Source: Saccharopolyspora soli (GTDB taxonomy: Bacteria > Actinomycetota > Actinomycetes > Mycobacteriales > Pseudonocardiaceae). From it: a stretch of 64,000 nt of DNA. The notes below the pieces were generated by a model. It was given only the letters and a program-made list of their open reading frames with translations. It was not told the DNA's origin and made no database searches. Position numbers and translations under genes: made by a program. Where the stretch lies: the NCBI RefSeq assembly GCF_022678645.1, contig NZ_JALBWV010000040.1:1-64000 (forward strand). The letters run 5' to 3'. Shown here in pieces: positions 8,980 through 17,519 of this stretch (position 1 is its first letter; each line of letters opens with the position of its first letter).

Positions 8980-9065
8980 GACCTCGGCGGGCCACCTTTC
9001 GCCACAACTTCGCACTTTGTTCGCACGTCAATGACGGATTTCCGTCCTGGTTGAAACGAGTTGTC

Positions 9066-9470
9066 ATGGAGAAATCGCACACGTTGGTTCGCCTCGCCTC
9101 GATTGGGGCACTGACGGCGGCAACGGCGGGATCGCTTCTGATGGGCGCCGGTGCAGCCTCGGCTTCTGACGGCACCGTCCGCACGCAGGGCGGCGACATC
9201 AGCTGCTCCGTCAAGTACACGAACGTGAAGACCGGCCCGGACGAATACCGGATGACCGCGAAGCTGAGCAACTGCAACAAGCCCTTGCGAGACGGGATGC
9301 GCCTGAAGATCGGTGACGACCGGTGGTACTCCAACTTCTACCTCGACCCGTCCGCACGCATCAGCGGTGGCACCGCGGTGTTCGAGGACCGCGCGTACGG
9401 CTACCTCGGCGCGCCCGAGTACTTCTACATCGACGACATGAACGTCGACATCAACCTGCCCTTCCTCTGA
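9066..9470 (+). CDS. Small secreted protein
   Basis: A 134-residue protein with signal peptide M-E-K-S-H-T-L-V-R-L-A-S-I-G-A-L-T-A and an A-S-A cleavage site near residue 33. The mature part contains two cysteines (I-S-C-S and L-S-N-C-N), suggesting one disulfide, then aromatic/acidic beta-strand segments (W-Y-S-N-F-Y, Y-F-Y-I-D-D). An in-frame TTG at 9048 is an alternative start. Family unknown; it sits between two other small exported proteins on the same strand. Confidence 0.65.
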   Translation: MEKSHTLVRLASIGALTAATAGSLLMGAGAASASDGTVRTQGGDISCSVKYTNVKTGPDEYRMTAKLSNCNKPLRDGMRLKIGDDRWYSNFYLDPSARISGGTAVFEDRAYGYLGAPEYFYIDDMNVDINLPFL

Positions 9471-9659
9471 GAAAACCGGCGCTGTTCGACACGGCGGAGT
9501 CGCTCATCCTCTCGGGAGAAAACGAAACTCCACTTCATTTCACCGGAATAGCGGGGAAATAACCGCTCGGGAGTTCATTCCGATGCGGACCGCATCATCA
9601 GTAATTCGTGTATTCGAAACGCAGGACCTGTGTGTCCATTGTCGGAAGGAAGGCAGAAG

Positions 9660-10037
9660 GTGAAGGCGAAGAACATCGGCGCGGTGGTGGGTTTCGCAGC
9701 CGTGGCCCTGGTCGCCGCTGGCGGGGTTGCTTCGGCAGCCACCTACGACGAGGTGGAAACCAGCCGGGGCTGGGTGTCGGTCTCCTACGACGACGCCCGC
9801 AACGCTGTCGTCGCGTCGTCCTCGCAGGACGAGGTGCCGTGGATCGAACACCAGGTGGACTTCCTCGGCTGGGCTGACCTGTTCACCGCCAAGGCCGACG
9901 CGGAGTCCTGGTTCGGGCACGCGGAGAGCTACCACGCCTACGACGGCCCGTACCGGGCCTGCATCAACGTCGGCGTGGACGCCGGGGGCGGCTCATCGAA
10001 TCACGTCATCTGCACCGACTGGGTCAACGGCCGCTGA
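9660..10037 (+). CDS. Small secreted protein
   Basis: A 125-residue protein from the GTG at 9660, placed 9 nt after GGAAGGA. The signal peptide is K-A-K-N-I-G-A-V-V-G-F-A-A-V-A-L-V with an A-S-A-A cleavage region near residue 28. The mature part has two cysteines (R-A-C-I and V-I-C-T-D-W) and several aromatic residues (S-W-F-G-H, Y-H-A-Y). It ends upstream of a 15-bp stem terminator that separates this secreted-protein group from the conjugation operon. Confidence 0.7.
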   Translation: MKAKNIGAVVGFAAVALVAAGGVASAATYDEVETSRGWVSVSYDDARNAVVASSSQDEVPWIEHQVDFLGWADLFTAKADAESWFGHAESYHAYDGPYRACINVGVDAGGGSSNHVICTDWVNGR

Positions 10038-10125
10038 TGGCCGCCGAGTGAGCAGTCCATTGGGTTTTCCCGGCCCTCCACACGGCGATGCGTTGCGCCG
10101 AAAGGCGCGGGCCGCCGTTGCAGGG

Positions 10126-10168
10126 AGGCGTGGGGAGAGGTGTGCCCCCTCCTCCTCTCCCCACGCCT
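10126..10168 (+). terminator. Strong terminator before the conjugation operon
   Basis: Perfect 15-bp inverted repeat, AGGCGTGGGGAGAGG / CCTCTCCCCACGCCT, with a 13-nt loop, about 90 bp after the third secreted-protein gene and about 30 bp before the next start codon. It has no clear U-tract. Confidence 0.75.
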
Positions 10169-10196
10169 GGCCGGGGATTTCCGGGAAGGAGTCCCG

Positions 10197-10424
10197 ATGT
10201 ACATCGACAACGCCGACGAGGTCGTCGTGCGCTGGAACGACGAGGGCCATTGGGCGCACGTCGGCCTCGATCACGGCGATGGGCGCAAGCCTGCCTTCGT
10301 CGGGTTCGCGCCTCTGACCGACGGCCTGCAGCGCATGCTCCTCGGCCGCGGTGTTCTCCAGGACGACACCGGCATGTGGGAGGCGCGGCTGCCCGCTCGC
10401 GCGACGCGGGGTGACACGGCATGA
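10197..10424 (+). CDS. Hypothetical small protein, first gene of conjugation operon
   Basis: Seventy-five residues from the ATG at 10197, preceded by GGAAGGAG with good spacing. The sequence (M-Y-I-D-N-A-D-E-V-V-V-R-W-N-D-E-G-H-W-A-H-V) is acidic and beta-rich with no membrane segment. Its stop overlaps the next start (ATGA at 10421-10424), so it is translated as the first member of the long operon 10197-21893. No family recognised. Confidence 0.7.
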   Translation: MYIDNADEVVVRWNDEGHWAHVGLDHGDGRKPAFVGFAPLTDGLQRMLLGRGVLQDDTGMWEARLPARATRGDTA

Positions 10425-10867
10425 GACCGGGTCTTCCTCTTGGACAACCGCACTCCTACCGCTACGAAGTGCCGCAGGAGCTGACGGTGCCGTGGATCCT
10501 GCATGGCAGCCAACTGGAACAGCACGGAGAACCGGTTCTGGCGTCCGGGCTCCTGCTGGCGATGTGCGAGGACGCTTCCTGGCGAGTTCTTGCTCCGTTC
10601 CGCGATGAGGACGACACCACGGTCGGCTGGCATTTCGAGTTCCGCCACCTCGCGCCCTCGGTGGAGGGCGACTCCCTCGACATCACCACGATCGCGACCG
10701 ATCTCGTCGCCCGTGACGAACAGACCTGGGATGTGCGGTGGCGCACCGAGGTCGCCATGCCCCGTCTGAGCAGACCCGCGGCGGTCATCCAGCACCGGCT
10801 TCGGGTGCAGCCACGAAGCAGGTTTCTGCGGCGGTTGCCGACCGCGGTCCTGGCCCCGACACGGTGA
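10421..10867 (+). CDS. FlK-like hotdog-fold thioesterase domain protein
   Basis: The 148-residue protein follows the fluoroacetyl-CoA thioesterase (FlK) pattern closely: an early beta-strand (Y-R-Y-E-V-P-Q-E-L-T-V), then V-L-A-S-G-L-L-L-A-M-C-E-D-A-S, V-L-A-P-F, T-T-V-G-W, and F-R-H-L-A-P-S. From memory, FlK uses T42, E50 and H76; here the aligned residues are S42, E50 and H76, so the catalytic glutamate and histidine are kept and threonine becomes serine. The known family hydrolyses small acyl-CoA thioesters. Its place as second gene of a type IV secretion operon, with ATGA and GTGA overlaps on both sides, is unexpected; it may serve structurally rather than as an enzyme. Cytosolic: no signal or membrane segment. 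Confidence 0.65.
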   Translation: MRPGLPLGQPHSYRYEVPQELTVPWILHGSQLEQHGEPVLASGLLLAMCEDASWRVLAPFRDEDDTTVGWHFEFRHLAPSVEGDSLDITTIATDLVARDEQTWDVRWRTEVAMPRLSRPAAVIQHRLRVQPRSRFLRRLPTAVLAPTR

Positions 10868-11970
10868 GGGCGCTGGTCACGATGGGACAGACCACCATGT
10901 CGGGCGCGGTGATGCGCCAGGACCTCGGCGGGTACGAGCGCCGGTTGGCGGTGCAGGCGCGCCGGGCCTGGCATCACCTTCCCGCTGCGGATGTAGCCGC
11001 CGCGGTCGACGCGGGCATGCTCACCCACGCCGTCCACACCACCCACCTCCGCCGTCAACCGGAGGAAACGCCGCTGGAGTCGGGAGAACGCGTCGCCGCC
11101 GCCGTCGGCCACAGCGCCGCACAGGTGCAGCGCCAGGGCCTTCCCCCCGACAGCACCTCCCCCGTTGCCTGGCACGACGACTTCGGCAGCCTCATCCCGG
11201 TAGTAGCCGCCTCGTCCGGCGCGGGTGCGTCGGTGGTCGCGGCGGTGGTCGCCGATGCGGTGGCGCAGGCGGGATGGCGCACCATGCTGGCCGACACCGC
11301 CGATCCCGTCCGATCGGGACTGGCCATGGCCACCAGCACCGAGGGACCGGTGACCGCTGGGCCAGATCCTGCCGTGCGACTGCGGTTCTCGTGGCGAGGC
11401 CCGGTGGTGGTGGCGCGGGTCGAGACCTCGTTGCCCGTGCTGGCCCCCGGCATGGTGCCTCCGCCACCGTGCTGGCAATCGCCGTTTGGGCCCTCGCAGG
11501 TCACCGTGATCGACCTCGCCCATGACTCGTGGCGGCTGGCCGCCCATCCGCTGACCGGCGCGGGGCAGTGGTTGCGGCACGGCACACCGTCGCCCCGGCC
11601 GCTGCTGGTGTGCCGCGCGACCCGCCCGTCGGTGACGGCCGCCGAACAGGTCCTCGCGCGGCTGGAGCACTGGGTCGCCGCAGGGGTCGCCGTAGCACCC
11701 GCGCAGCTGGTGGTCACCGGAGACCGCAGGTGGCCAGCGGGCGTCGCGGGGGTAGCCGGGCGCCGCCTGGCCGCACTGGTCGAGGACGCGGTGTTCCTGC
11801 CGTGGGACCGCGACCTCGCCCGGAGCGGGATCACCGACACCCCCACACCGGCCGGGCTGCGGGCAGCAGTGACGCCGCTCCTGCGCCGCTGGGGCGTGCT
11901 CAACACCGCCACCCGGTCGCCCCGGCGCGCTGACGCGCCACGACCGACAAGCGCTGGGGGGACTGCATGA
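10864..11970 (+). CDS. MinD/ParA-like protein with degenerate P-loop, conjugation operon
   Basis: A 368-residue protein started at the GTG 10864, which overlaps the previous stop (GTGA). The central region I-P-V-V-A-A-S-S-G-A-G-A-S-V-V-A-A resembles the deviant Walker A of MinD/ParA ATPases, but the lysine is lost; a later I-D-L-A-H-D-S-W could correspond to the switch or Walker B strand. It is probably a non-hydrolysing relative that helps place the conjugation apparatus, but this is inference. The C-terminus is Arg/Pro-rich. Its stop overlaps the next start. Confidence 0.55.
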   Translation: MRALVTMGQTTMSGAVMRQDLGGYERRLAVQARRAWHHLPAADVAAAVDAGMLTHAVHTTHLRRQPEETPLESGERVAAAVGHSAAQVQRQGLPPDSTSPVAWHDDFGSLIPVVAASSGAGASVVAAVVADAVAQAGWRTMLADTADPVRSGLAMATSTEGPVTAGPDPAVRLRFSWRGPVVVARVETSLPVLAPGMVPPPPCWQSPFGPSQVTVIDLAHDSWRLAAHPLTGAGQWLRHGTPSPRPLLVCRATRPSVTAAEQVLARLEHWVAAGVAVAPAQLVVTGDRRWPAGVAGVAGRRLAALVEDAVFLPWDRDLARSGITDTPTPAGLRAAVTPLLRRWGVLNTATRSPRRADAPRPTSAGGTA

Positions 11971-12293
11971 TGCACACCCTCGCCGAGTGGGCGTCCATTG
12001 TGCTCGCGCAAACACCAACGCCGACGATTCCGCCGGGAATTCCGGACAACGTGGATTCCCATGTGCCTCCCGGCGCCGAGAAGCTGCTCGACACCGTCGG
12101 TATCGCCAAGTTTATCTCTGGGATCGCGCTGCTGATGGGGTTTTTCGCCGGTCTCGCGGTCTGGGCAGGTGGACGTTGGGTTGATCATCACCGCGCCGGA
12201 AGGGTCGGAACGATCATGATGCTCGTTTCGGTAGCGGGTGGGATCGCCTACGCCGTCGGCCCCCAGGTCATCAACTGGTTCGCGGAGGGCTGA
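11967..12293 (+). CDS. Small two-pass membrane protein (VirB2-like candidate)
   Basis: A 108-residue protein with a short N-terminal hydrophobic stretch, a Pro-rich linker (P-T-P-T-I-P-P-G-I-P), and two strong membrane segments at about residues 48-68 and 82-100 joined by a basic loop (R-W-V-D-H-H-R-A-G-R). Size and topology match the small pilin-like or VirB2/TrbC components of type IV systems and the small membrane proteins found at this position in actinomycete conjugation clusters. It overlaps the upstream gene by 4 bp. Confidence 0.55.
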   Translation: MMHTLAEWASIVLAQTPTPTIPPGIPDNVDSHVPPGAEKLLDTVGIAKFISGIALLMGFFAGLAVWAGGRWVDHHRAGRVGTIMMLVSVAGGIAYAVGPQVINWFAEG

Positions 12294-12296
12294 GCC

Positions 12297-13121
12297 GTGC
12301 CACTTTCCGATCGCACCCCGTCACGCCGACGCGCCGTGGTCCATCTGATCGCATTCGCTCTGGGCGCACTGCTGACCGCCGCGGCCGCGATCGCGCTGAT
12401 GCCCTCCGGCACCCCACCGCCGCCCCCTCCGCAGCCACCCACCCATCCCCCGGCGAGTGCACCGCCACGGCCCTCGTCCCCGCCAACGCAGGAACTGTGG
12501 GACCTCGCCGGACAGGCGCGTGTGGCCACCGAACCGATGCTGGCGTTGCCCCCGGAAGCGGCGCAGCCACAGCCGCTGAGCACCCGGGAACAGCTGCGAA
12601 TGACCATTCCCGCTCCCCAGCGGGACAATCCGGCCTTGCCGGATGGGTATCCGGGCACAACCCAGGCAGCGGTCGCGAAACTGGCTGAACTGTCCACTGC
12701 GGGCATGGACGATGCGGACCCGGCGACCTACGCCCGCGTCTACCGCGGAGTGTCGCTGCCCGGCGCGCCTGCACCTGAGCAGACCAGGCTGCACCGGCTC
12801 CTGACGGCATTCCGCTCCGCGGCAGCGTTCCCCAGCGCGGGACCGGTGCCCGAGATGACCTCCTCGTACGACATCACGCACGGCCAGGTCAAGGGCGCCA
12901 CGGACTCCGGGCGCTACGTGGTGGCCTGTGTGCTCGGGCAGTGGACCGTCGAGGTCAAGGGGCAGACGATCCAGCGCGGGGTGGGCGACTGCCAGGCGCT
13001 GCGCTGGGACGGGACGACCTGGCGCATCAGCCCCGGGCCGTTGCCCGCGGACGCGCCCTCGGCGTGGCCGGGCAGCGACGCGGCCGTGGACGCCGGGTAT
13101 CGGGAGCTGGTGCGGCGATGA
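12297..13121 (+). CDS. VirB8/TcpC-like conjugation protein
   Basis: A 274-residue protein from the GTG at 12297. It has one N-terminal membrane helix (A-V-V-H-L-I-A-F-A-L-G-A-L-L-T, about residues 13-35), a long Pro-rich periplasmic-type linker, and a C-terminal globular region (from about residue 185) with the Y-V-V-A-C-V-L-G-Q-W-T-V strand expected of NTF2-like VirB8/TcpC domains. Such bitopic proteins scaffold the secretion channel. It sits before the polytopic VirB6-like gene, overlapping its start (ATGA). Confidence 0.65.
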   Translation: MPLSDRTPSRRRAVVHLIAFALGALLTAAAAIALMPSGTPPPPPPQPPTHPPASAPPRPSSPPTQELWDLAGQARVATEPMLALPPEAAQPQPLSTREQLRMTIPAPQRDNPALPDGYPGTTQAAVAKLAELSTAGMDDADPATYARVYRGVSLPGAPAPEQTRLHRLLTAFRSAAAFPSAGPVPEMTSSYDITHGQVKGATDSGRYVVACVLGQWTVEVKGQTIQRGVGDCQALRWDGTTWRISPGPLPADAPSAWPGSDAAVDAGYRELVRR

Positions 13122-14491
13122 GTCGGCTGGGCACGCAGGTTCCGCCGTCGAACGACCCCCTCCCGCCGGGGATACGGCCCCTCCCGCCAGGGGTGGAGAT
13201 CCCCTGGCAGCCCTTACCGCCGCTGGAGCCGCCGGGCCCGTCCCTGGACGAGCAGATCGGCCGTGAGGTCGGCACCACCGTGGGGGACTGGGCGGCCTCG
13301 GCGTTCGACTCCGCGATGCAGAGCCTGTGGTCGGCCGCGCTGGCGGTCCTGCGGGAAGCGTTCCTGTTCGCCGACCGTTTCTCCATCTTCACCGTGAGCA
13401 CAGATTCGGGCCCGGTCGGTGCCTTGTGGCCGATGATGGTGTGGATCTCCGGTGCGCTCGCGTTGGGCCTGTTTTTCTGGCAGTTGGCGTTGACGGCCGT
13501 GCGCGGCGGGAAAGGCTTCCTGCGCTTGGTCATCGGGCCCGTGCAATACGGCATCGCTCTGGCGATCACCGTCGGCATGGTGGCCGCGTTGTTGGTGGCC
13601 GCCGACGGACTCAGCTACGCCATCCTCACCACCGGACTACAGGCCCCAACCTTCACCGACGCAGTCACCAACGACGGCGGCCAATTCTTCTTCGACTGGG
13701 CCGACAGCACCTCCGACGTCACCAAGGTCCTGCTCGGCCTGTTGGGACTGTTTCTTCTGCTCCCAGCAGGAATCTGCCTGTTCCTGGAGATGGTGTTTCG
13801 TGAGGCCGCGATTTATGTGCTCGTCGCCACGATCCCGATCAGCGCAGCCGGGCTCCTCGCCGGCGCGACCGCACGCTGGTACTGGACATCCCTGAGATGG
13901 GGAATCGCGCTGATCACCGTGAAACCTGGGGTGTCGCTCGTGGTGGTCATCGGTGTCTCGACCGTCGCCGAGGCCCAGGGACTGTCCGGGCTGCTGGCGG
14001 GCGTGATCGTGCTGCCGATCTCCGTGCTGTGCCCGTTGGTGCTGTTCAAGTTGCTGGTCTTCGTCGACCCCAACACCGACAGCGGCGCCGGTCTGCGCCA
14101 CGCGGTGTCCTCGCTCGGGGTGCCCACCTTCGGCGACGGCATGCCGCTGCCCGGCGGTGACTCGGCCGGAGGAGGTGGCGGCGGCGCTCAGGAAACGGCG
14201 ACAGGCCAGCGCTTCGACGACGTCGCCGAGTCCGCGGGTGGTGACAACGACCGCGGCTTCAGCGCCGACGACGTCGACGACGACCCGTACGGCAGTTCCG
14301 GCGGCGATGACGACTCCGGCGGAGACCACGGCGGGATAGATCCCCCGCCTCCTCCGCCATCCCCGGATGACGACGGGCCCGGTGGAGGGGGCGGCCCAGG
14401 GTCCGGCGGGAGCGGACCTGGGCCAGGAGGTGGTGGTAGCGGCGGGGCCGCTGTCGAAGCCGAGGAAGCGGCGGCGGCGGTAGCGCTATGA
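13118..14491 (+). CDS. VirB6/TrbL-like polytopic membrane protein
   Basis: A 457-residue protein with a Pro-rich N-terminus, about six membrane helices between residues 95 and 330 (for example W-I-S-G-A-L-A-L-G-L-F-F-W and L-L-G-L-F-L-L-L-P-A-G-I), and a disordered C-terminal tail rich in Gly, Asp and Pro (from about residue 350). This is the typical build of the TrbL/VirB6 channel component in actinomycete conjugation systems. It overlaps the genes on both sides by 4 bp. Confidence 0.75.
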   Translation: MSRLGTQVPPSNDPLPPGIRPLPPGVEIPWQPLPPLEPPGPSLDEQIGREVGTTVGDWAASAFDSAMQSLWSAALAVLREAFLFADRFSIFTVSTDSGPVGALWPMMVWISGALALGLFFWQLALTAVRGGKGFLRLVIGPVQYGIALAITVGMVAALLVAADGLSYAILTTGLQAPTFTDAVTNDGGQFFFDWADSTSDVTKVLLGLLGLFLLLPAGICLFLEMVFREAAIYVLVATIPISAAGLLAGATARWYWTSLRWGIALITVKPGVSLVVVIGVSTVAEAQGLSGLLAGVIVLPISVLCPLVLFKLLVFVDPNTDSGAGLRHAVSSLGVPTFGDGMPLPGGDSAGGGGGGAQETATGQRFDDVAESAGGDNDRGFSADDVDDDPYGSSGGDDDSGGDHGGIDPPPPPPSPDDDGPGGGGGPGSGGSGPGPGGGGSGGAAVEAEEAAAAVAL

Positions 14492-15996
14492 CGGCCACGA
14501 CACGACGGGTGTATCGGGGACTGGGCCAGGCCGAACGGACCGGCTGGGTCCTGGGGCTGCGGCCGGGTCAGGCGATGGGCGTGCTGGCGCTGGCGGTGCC
14601 GGTGTTGGTCACGCTGTCGGCAGGCCAGTTCCGGCACGCGGCTGTGCTGGCAGTGCTGTGGATCGTGGTGACCTGCCTCATCGTGGTGCCCGTGCGCGGA
14701 CGGCCCGCGCTGCGTTGGTTGGGGCACTGGCTGCGCTACCAGTTCGGGGTGGCCACCGGTTGGTCACGGTGGCAATCCCGGGCCGCCGCCGGGCAGCCCG
14801 TCGATCCTCACGAGCCGGATCTCCCCGGGGTGCTGCAGCGCCTGGCGCTGCCGGACGGCCCGCCCATGCGGGATCGCGGGCGGGTGTGCTTGATCCACGA
14901 CACCGTGGACGCACGGTGGGGAGCCACGGCACGGCTGACGCATACCGGCGTCGGGATGCTCTCCACCGAAGAGTGCGCACGGTTGGCATCCCGGCTGGGG
15001 AACCTGCTGGTGTCACTGGGCCATCGAGAGGCCGTCGACCGTCTGACCCTGATGGTGCGCACCGTCCCGGACGACGGCAGCGACCACCAGGTATGGCGCT
15101 GCCAGCACGAGTCGCCCACCGCACCGCCGCTCGCGCGGCAGGCCACCGCCGAACTCGACCGCGTCCTGGCCAACTCCGCGGTGCGCCACGACGTGTTCGT
15201 GACCGTCTCCGGCCCGGAGGACAAGCTGCGCAAGCCCGCGGCGGCCGCCGGAGGTGGCGTGGCCGGACGCGGCTACGTGCTCTACCGGGTCCTCGAAGGA
15301 CTGGAAGAGCCGCTGAAGGCGCTCGGCGCACCGACGGTGCAGTGGCTGGGCGGCTCGCAGCTCGCCGAAGCTCTGCGTACCGGGTTCGCCCCGCACGACA
15401 GCGGGGTGCTGCGCACCACGCGGCTGACGCAGCCCGGCACGCACGGACTGCCGATGGCGGCGGCCGGGCCCACGCAAACGCCATCACCGTCGATGACCCG
15501 CTATACCCACGACGCGTACAGCAGCGTCGCCTACACCGTGCTCATGCCCGACACGATCGGCTTCGGCGCGCTCTCACCGCTGCTGGCGGTCAGAACCGCG
15601 GGCGAACGCCGCAGCCTCGCGGTGCACTACGAAGTCCTCGATGCCGCGCGCGCCGCGCGGGTGGTGCAGAGCAACCGGTACCGCGCCAACGTGCTCCGCG
15701 ATGTCAAACGCGGTCGAGGGTTCGCCTCCACAGCTGCGGATGAGCGCCAAGCCGCGGGTGCGCACACCGCCGAACGCGCGGTCGCCGCCGGACATGCGAT
15801 CGTGCGCTACACCGTCGCCGCAGCGGTGACCGTGCCCAGTCACTGGCCCGTCGACGATCACGCCGCCCGTCTGGAAAACGACGCGGCCGGACAGTTCCGC
15901 CTGCTGCGGCTGGATCTGGCGCACGACAGCGGTTTCGTCGCCGCGTGCCTGCCGGTCGGGCTGGGCCTGCCGCGCCAGCGGGGAGGCATGCTGTGA
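14488..15996 (+). CDS. SCO6880-family conjugation protein (PrgI-like membrane part)
   Basis: A 502-residue protein beginning R-R-V-Y-R-G-L-G-Q-A-E-R-T-G-W, then two adjacent membrane helices at about residues 30-70, a basic segment (R-Y-Q-F-G-V-A-T-G-W-S-R-W), and a large soluble domain. This architecture matches the SCO6880 family, which always sits between VirB6-like and VirB4-like genes in actinomycete type IV systems and is thought to pair with the VirB4 ATPase. It overlaps both neighbours by 4 bp. Confidence 0.8.
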   Translation: MTATTRRVYRGLGQAERTGWVLGLRPGQAMGVLALAVPVLVTLSAGQFRHAAVLAVLWIVVTCLIVVPVRGRPALRWLGHWLRYQFGVATGWSRWQSRAAAGQPVDPHEPDLPGVLQRLALPDGPPMRDRGRVCLIHDTVDARWGATARLTHTGVGMLSTEECARLASRLGNLLVSLGHREAVDRLTLMVRTVPDDGSDHQVWRCQHESPTAPPLARQATAELDRVLANSAVRHDVFVTVSGPEDKLRKPAAAAGGGVAGRGYVLYRVLEGLEEPLKALGAPTVQWLGGSQLAEALRTGFAPHDSGVLRTTRLTQPGTHGLPMAAAGPTQTPSPSMTRYTHDAYSSVAYTVLMPDTIGFGALSPLLAVRTAGERRSLAVHYEVLDAARAARVVQSNRYRANVLRDVKRGRGFASTAADERQAAGAHTAERAVAAGHAIVRYTVAAAVTVPSHWPVDDHAARLENDAAGQFRLLRLDLAHDSGFVAACLPVGLGLPRQRGGML

Positions 15997-17516
15997 GCAC
16001 CCGTCATCAGCGCAGCACCCAGGACCTGCTCGCAACCTTCGGCGCCTCCCCCACGTCTCCACCATCGTCACCGCAGCCGCAGCAGCGCGCCCGGCAGGAA
16101 CGACGGGAGCGGCTGAACCAGCCCCGCGCTCCCCGGTGCGGCCGCGCCGAGCGCGGCGCGGGGTGGGCACCGGTCGAGGCACCGCTGGCGGTGTATCAGG
16201 CCAGCACCGCCGACATCGGCGGGCTGTTTCCCCTGCTGGCCAGCGAGCCCATGCCCGCCGTCGGCGCCCGCATGGGATACGACCCGCTCTCCGGCGGCGC
16301 GTTCCACTTCCACCCCATCGAACTCGTGCTGCGCAACTGGTGCACCAACCCGAATCTGATCGTCTTCGGCGAGCCGGGAACCGGCAAAAGTAGCACTGTG
16401 GCGGCGTTTTTGCTGCGCATGATGGTTTTCGGTGTGCGCACACTGATTTCTGGTGACGTCAAAGGCGAATACTCGCCGCTGGTACGGGCTTTAGGGTACG
16501 AGCCCATCGAGCTCGGCCGCAGCCGACAGACGCGCATCAACGCCTTGGATCTGGGACCGCTGTCCTCGCACTGGGAATCCTGGACGGTGACCCGCCAACG
16601 CGAGGAACTCGACGGGCTGCTCGGCCGGTGGGTCACGCTCCTGAGCGCGTTGGCCGAAGCCCAAGGCCACCGCTGCACGGTGACCGACGAGGCCGTGCTC
16701 TCGCAGGTGCTGCGGCAGCTGGTCGGCGCCACCGACGGCACCACCCGGCTGCGCCCCACCACCATCGTGGACGTCCACGCCGAACTGGCCGATCCCGCCC
16801 CCACTCTGGTGCGGGAGATGCGGTTTGGCAGCCGTGGCCAGTTCCTCGATCACTTCCGGTCGATCACCGACGCTCTGGGCAACCTGATCGTCGGCCCCCT
16901 GGCCGGGCTCTTCGACGGGCCCACCACCGTCGCGGTCGACTGGAACGCCCCGATCCAGAGCATGGACCTGTCCCGGATCCGCGAATCCCGGGGCGATCAA
17001 GCCATCGCCGTCGCCTTGACCTGTCTGGGGTCGTGGGCGGCGGCCGCCACCGACCTCCGCCCCGCCGGTGAAATCCGCATCGTCGTGCGCGATGAGGTAT
17101 GGCGCCCGCTGCGGCTGGGCCCGCGCGCGGTCGCGGCCATCGACGCCGAGCTGCGACTGTCCCGCGCCGAGCAGAAAATCCCGATCCTCGTCGCCCACAA
17201 GCCCTCGGACTTTCTCGCCTCCGGTGCTGCCGGGTCGCAGGAAGTGGCGATCACCAAGGACCTGCTGGCGCTGTGCAGCACGCGGGTGCTTCTGGGGCAG
17301 TCAACCCGTATCGCCTCCGAGCTCGCCGACGAGCTCGCGCTCACCGACGCCGAAGAGGACGTCACGCTCGGCTGGGCCAACGAACGCAAAGGCCGCGCGC
17401 TGTGGAAGATCGAGAACCACCGCGGCATCAAGGTGCAGACCGTGCTGTCACCGACCGAGCGGCGGGTATTCGACACCAACGCCCAACTGCGGTCGGGGAC
17501 GCCGGGGCGCGGGTGA
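15993..17516 (+). CDS. VirB4-like conjugation ATPase
   Basis: A 507-residue ATPase from the GTG at 15993 (overlaps the previous stop). Walker A is G-E-P-G-T-G-K-S (126-133); Walker B is the I-V-V-R-D-E-V-W strand near residue 360. Motifs such as S-G-D-V-K-G-E-Y following the P-loop and a late L-L-G-Q-S-T-R strand are usual in VirB4/TraC motor ATPases, which energise assembly of the secretion channel and DNA transfer. A disordered Gln/Pro/Arg N-terminus precedes the core. The downstream gene starts 3 bp after its stop. Confidence 0.82.
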   Translation: MSTRHQRSTQDLLATFGASPTSPPSSPQPQQRARQERRERLNQPRAPRCGRAERGAGWAPVEAPLAVYQASTADIGGLFPLLASEPMPAVGARMGYDPLSGGAFHFHPIELVLRNWCTNPNLIVFGEPGTGKSSTVAAFLLRMMVFGVRTLISGDVKGEYSPLVRALGYEPIELGRSRQTRINALDLGPLSSHWESWTVTRQREELDGLLGRWVTLLSALAEAQGHRCTVTDEAVLSQVLRQLVGATDGTTRLRPTTIVDVHAELADPAPTLVREMRFGSRGQFLDHFRSITDALGNLIVGPLAGLFDGPTTVAVDWNAPIQSMDLSRIRESRGDQAIAVALTCLGSWAAAATDLRPAGEIRIVVRDEVWRPLRLGPRAVAAIDAELRLSRAEQKIPILVAHKPSDFLASGAAGSQEVAITKDLLALCSTRVLLGQSTRIASELADELALTDAEEDVTLGWANERKGRALWKIENHRGIKVQTVLSPTERRVFDTNAQLRSGTPGRG

Positions 17517-17519
17517 GCG

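Noticed and set aside
10462-12018. Long minus-strand frame (518 codons) opposite the conjugation operon
   Set aside because: Typical high-GC antisense frame; translation is low-complexity and the plus strand carries coupled genes.
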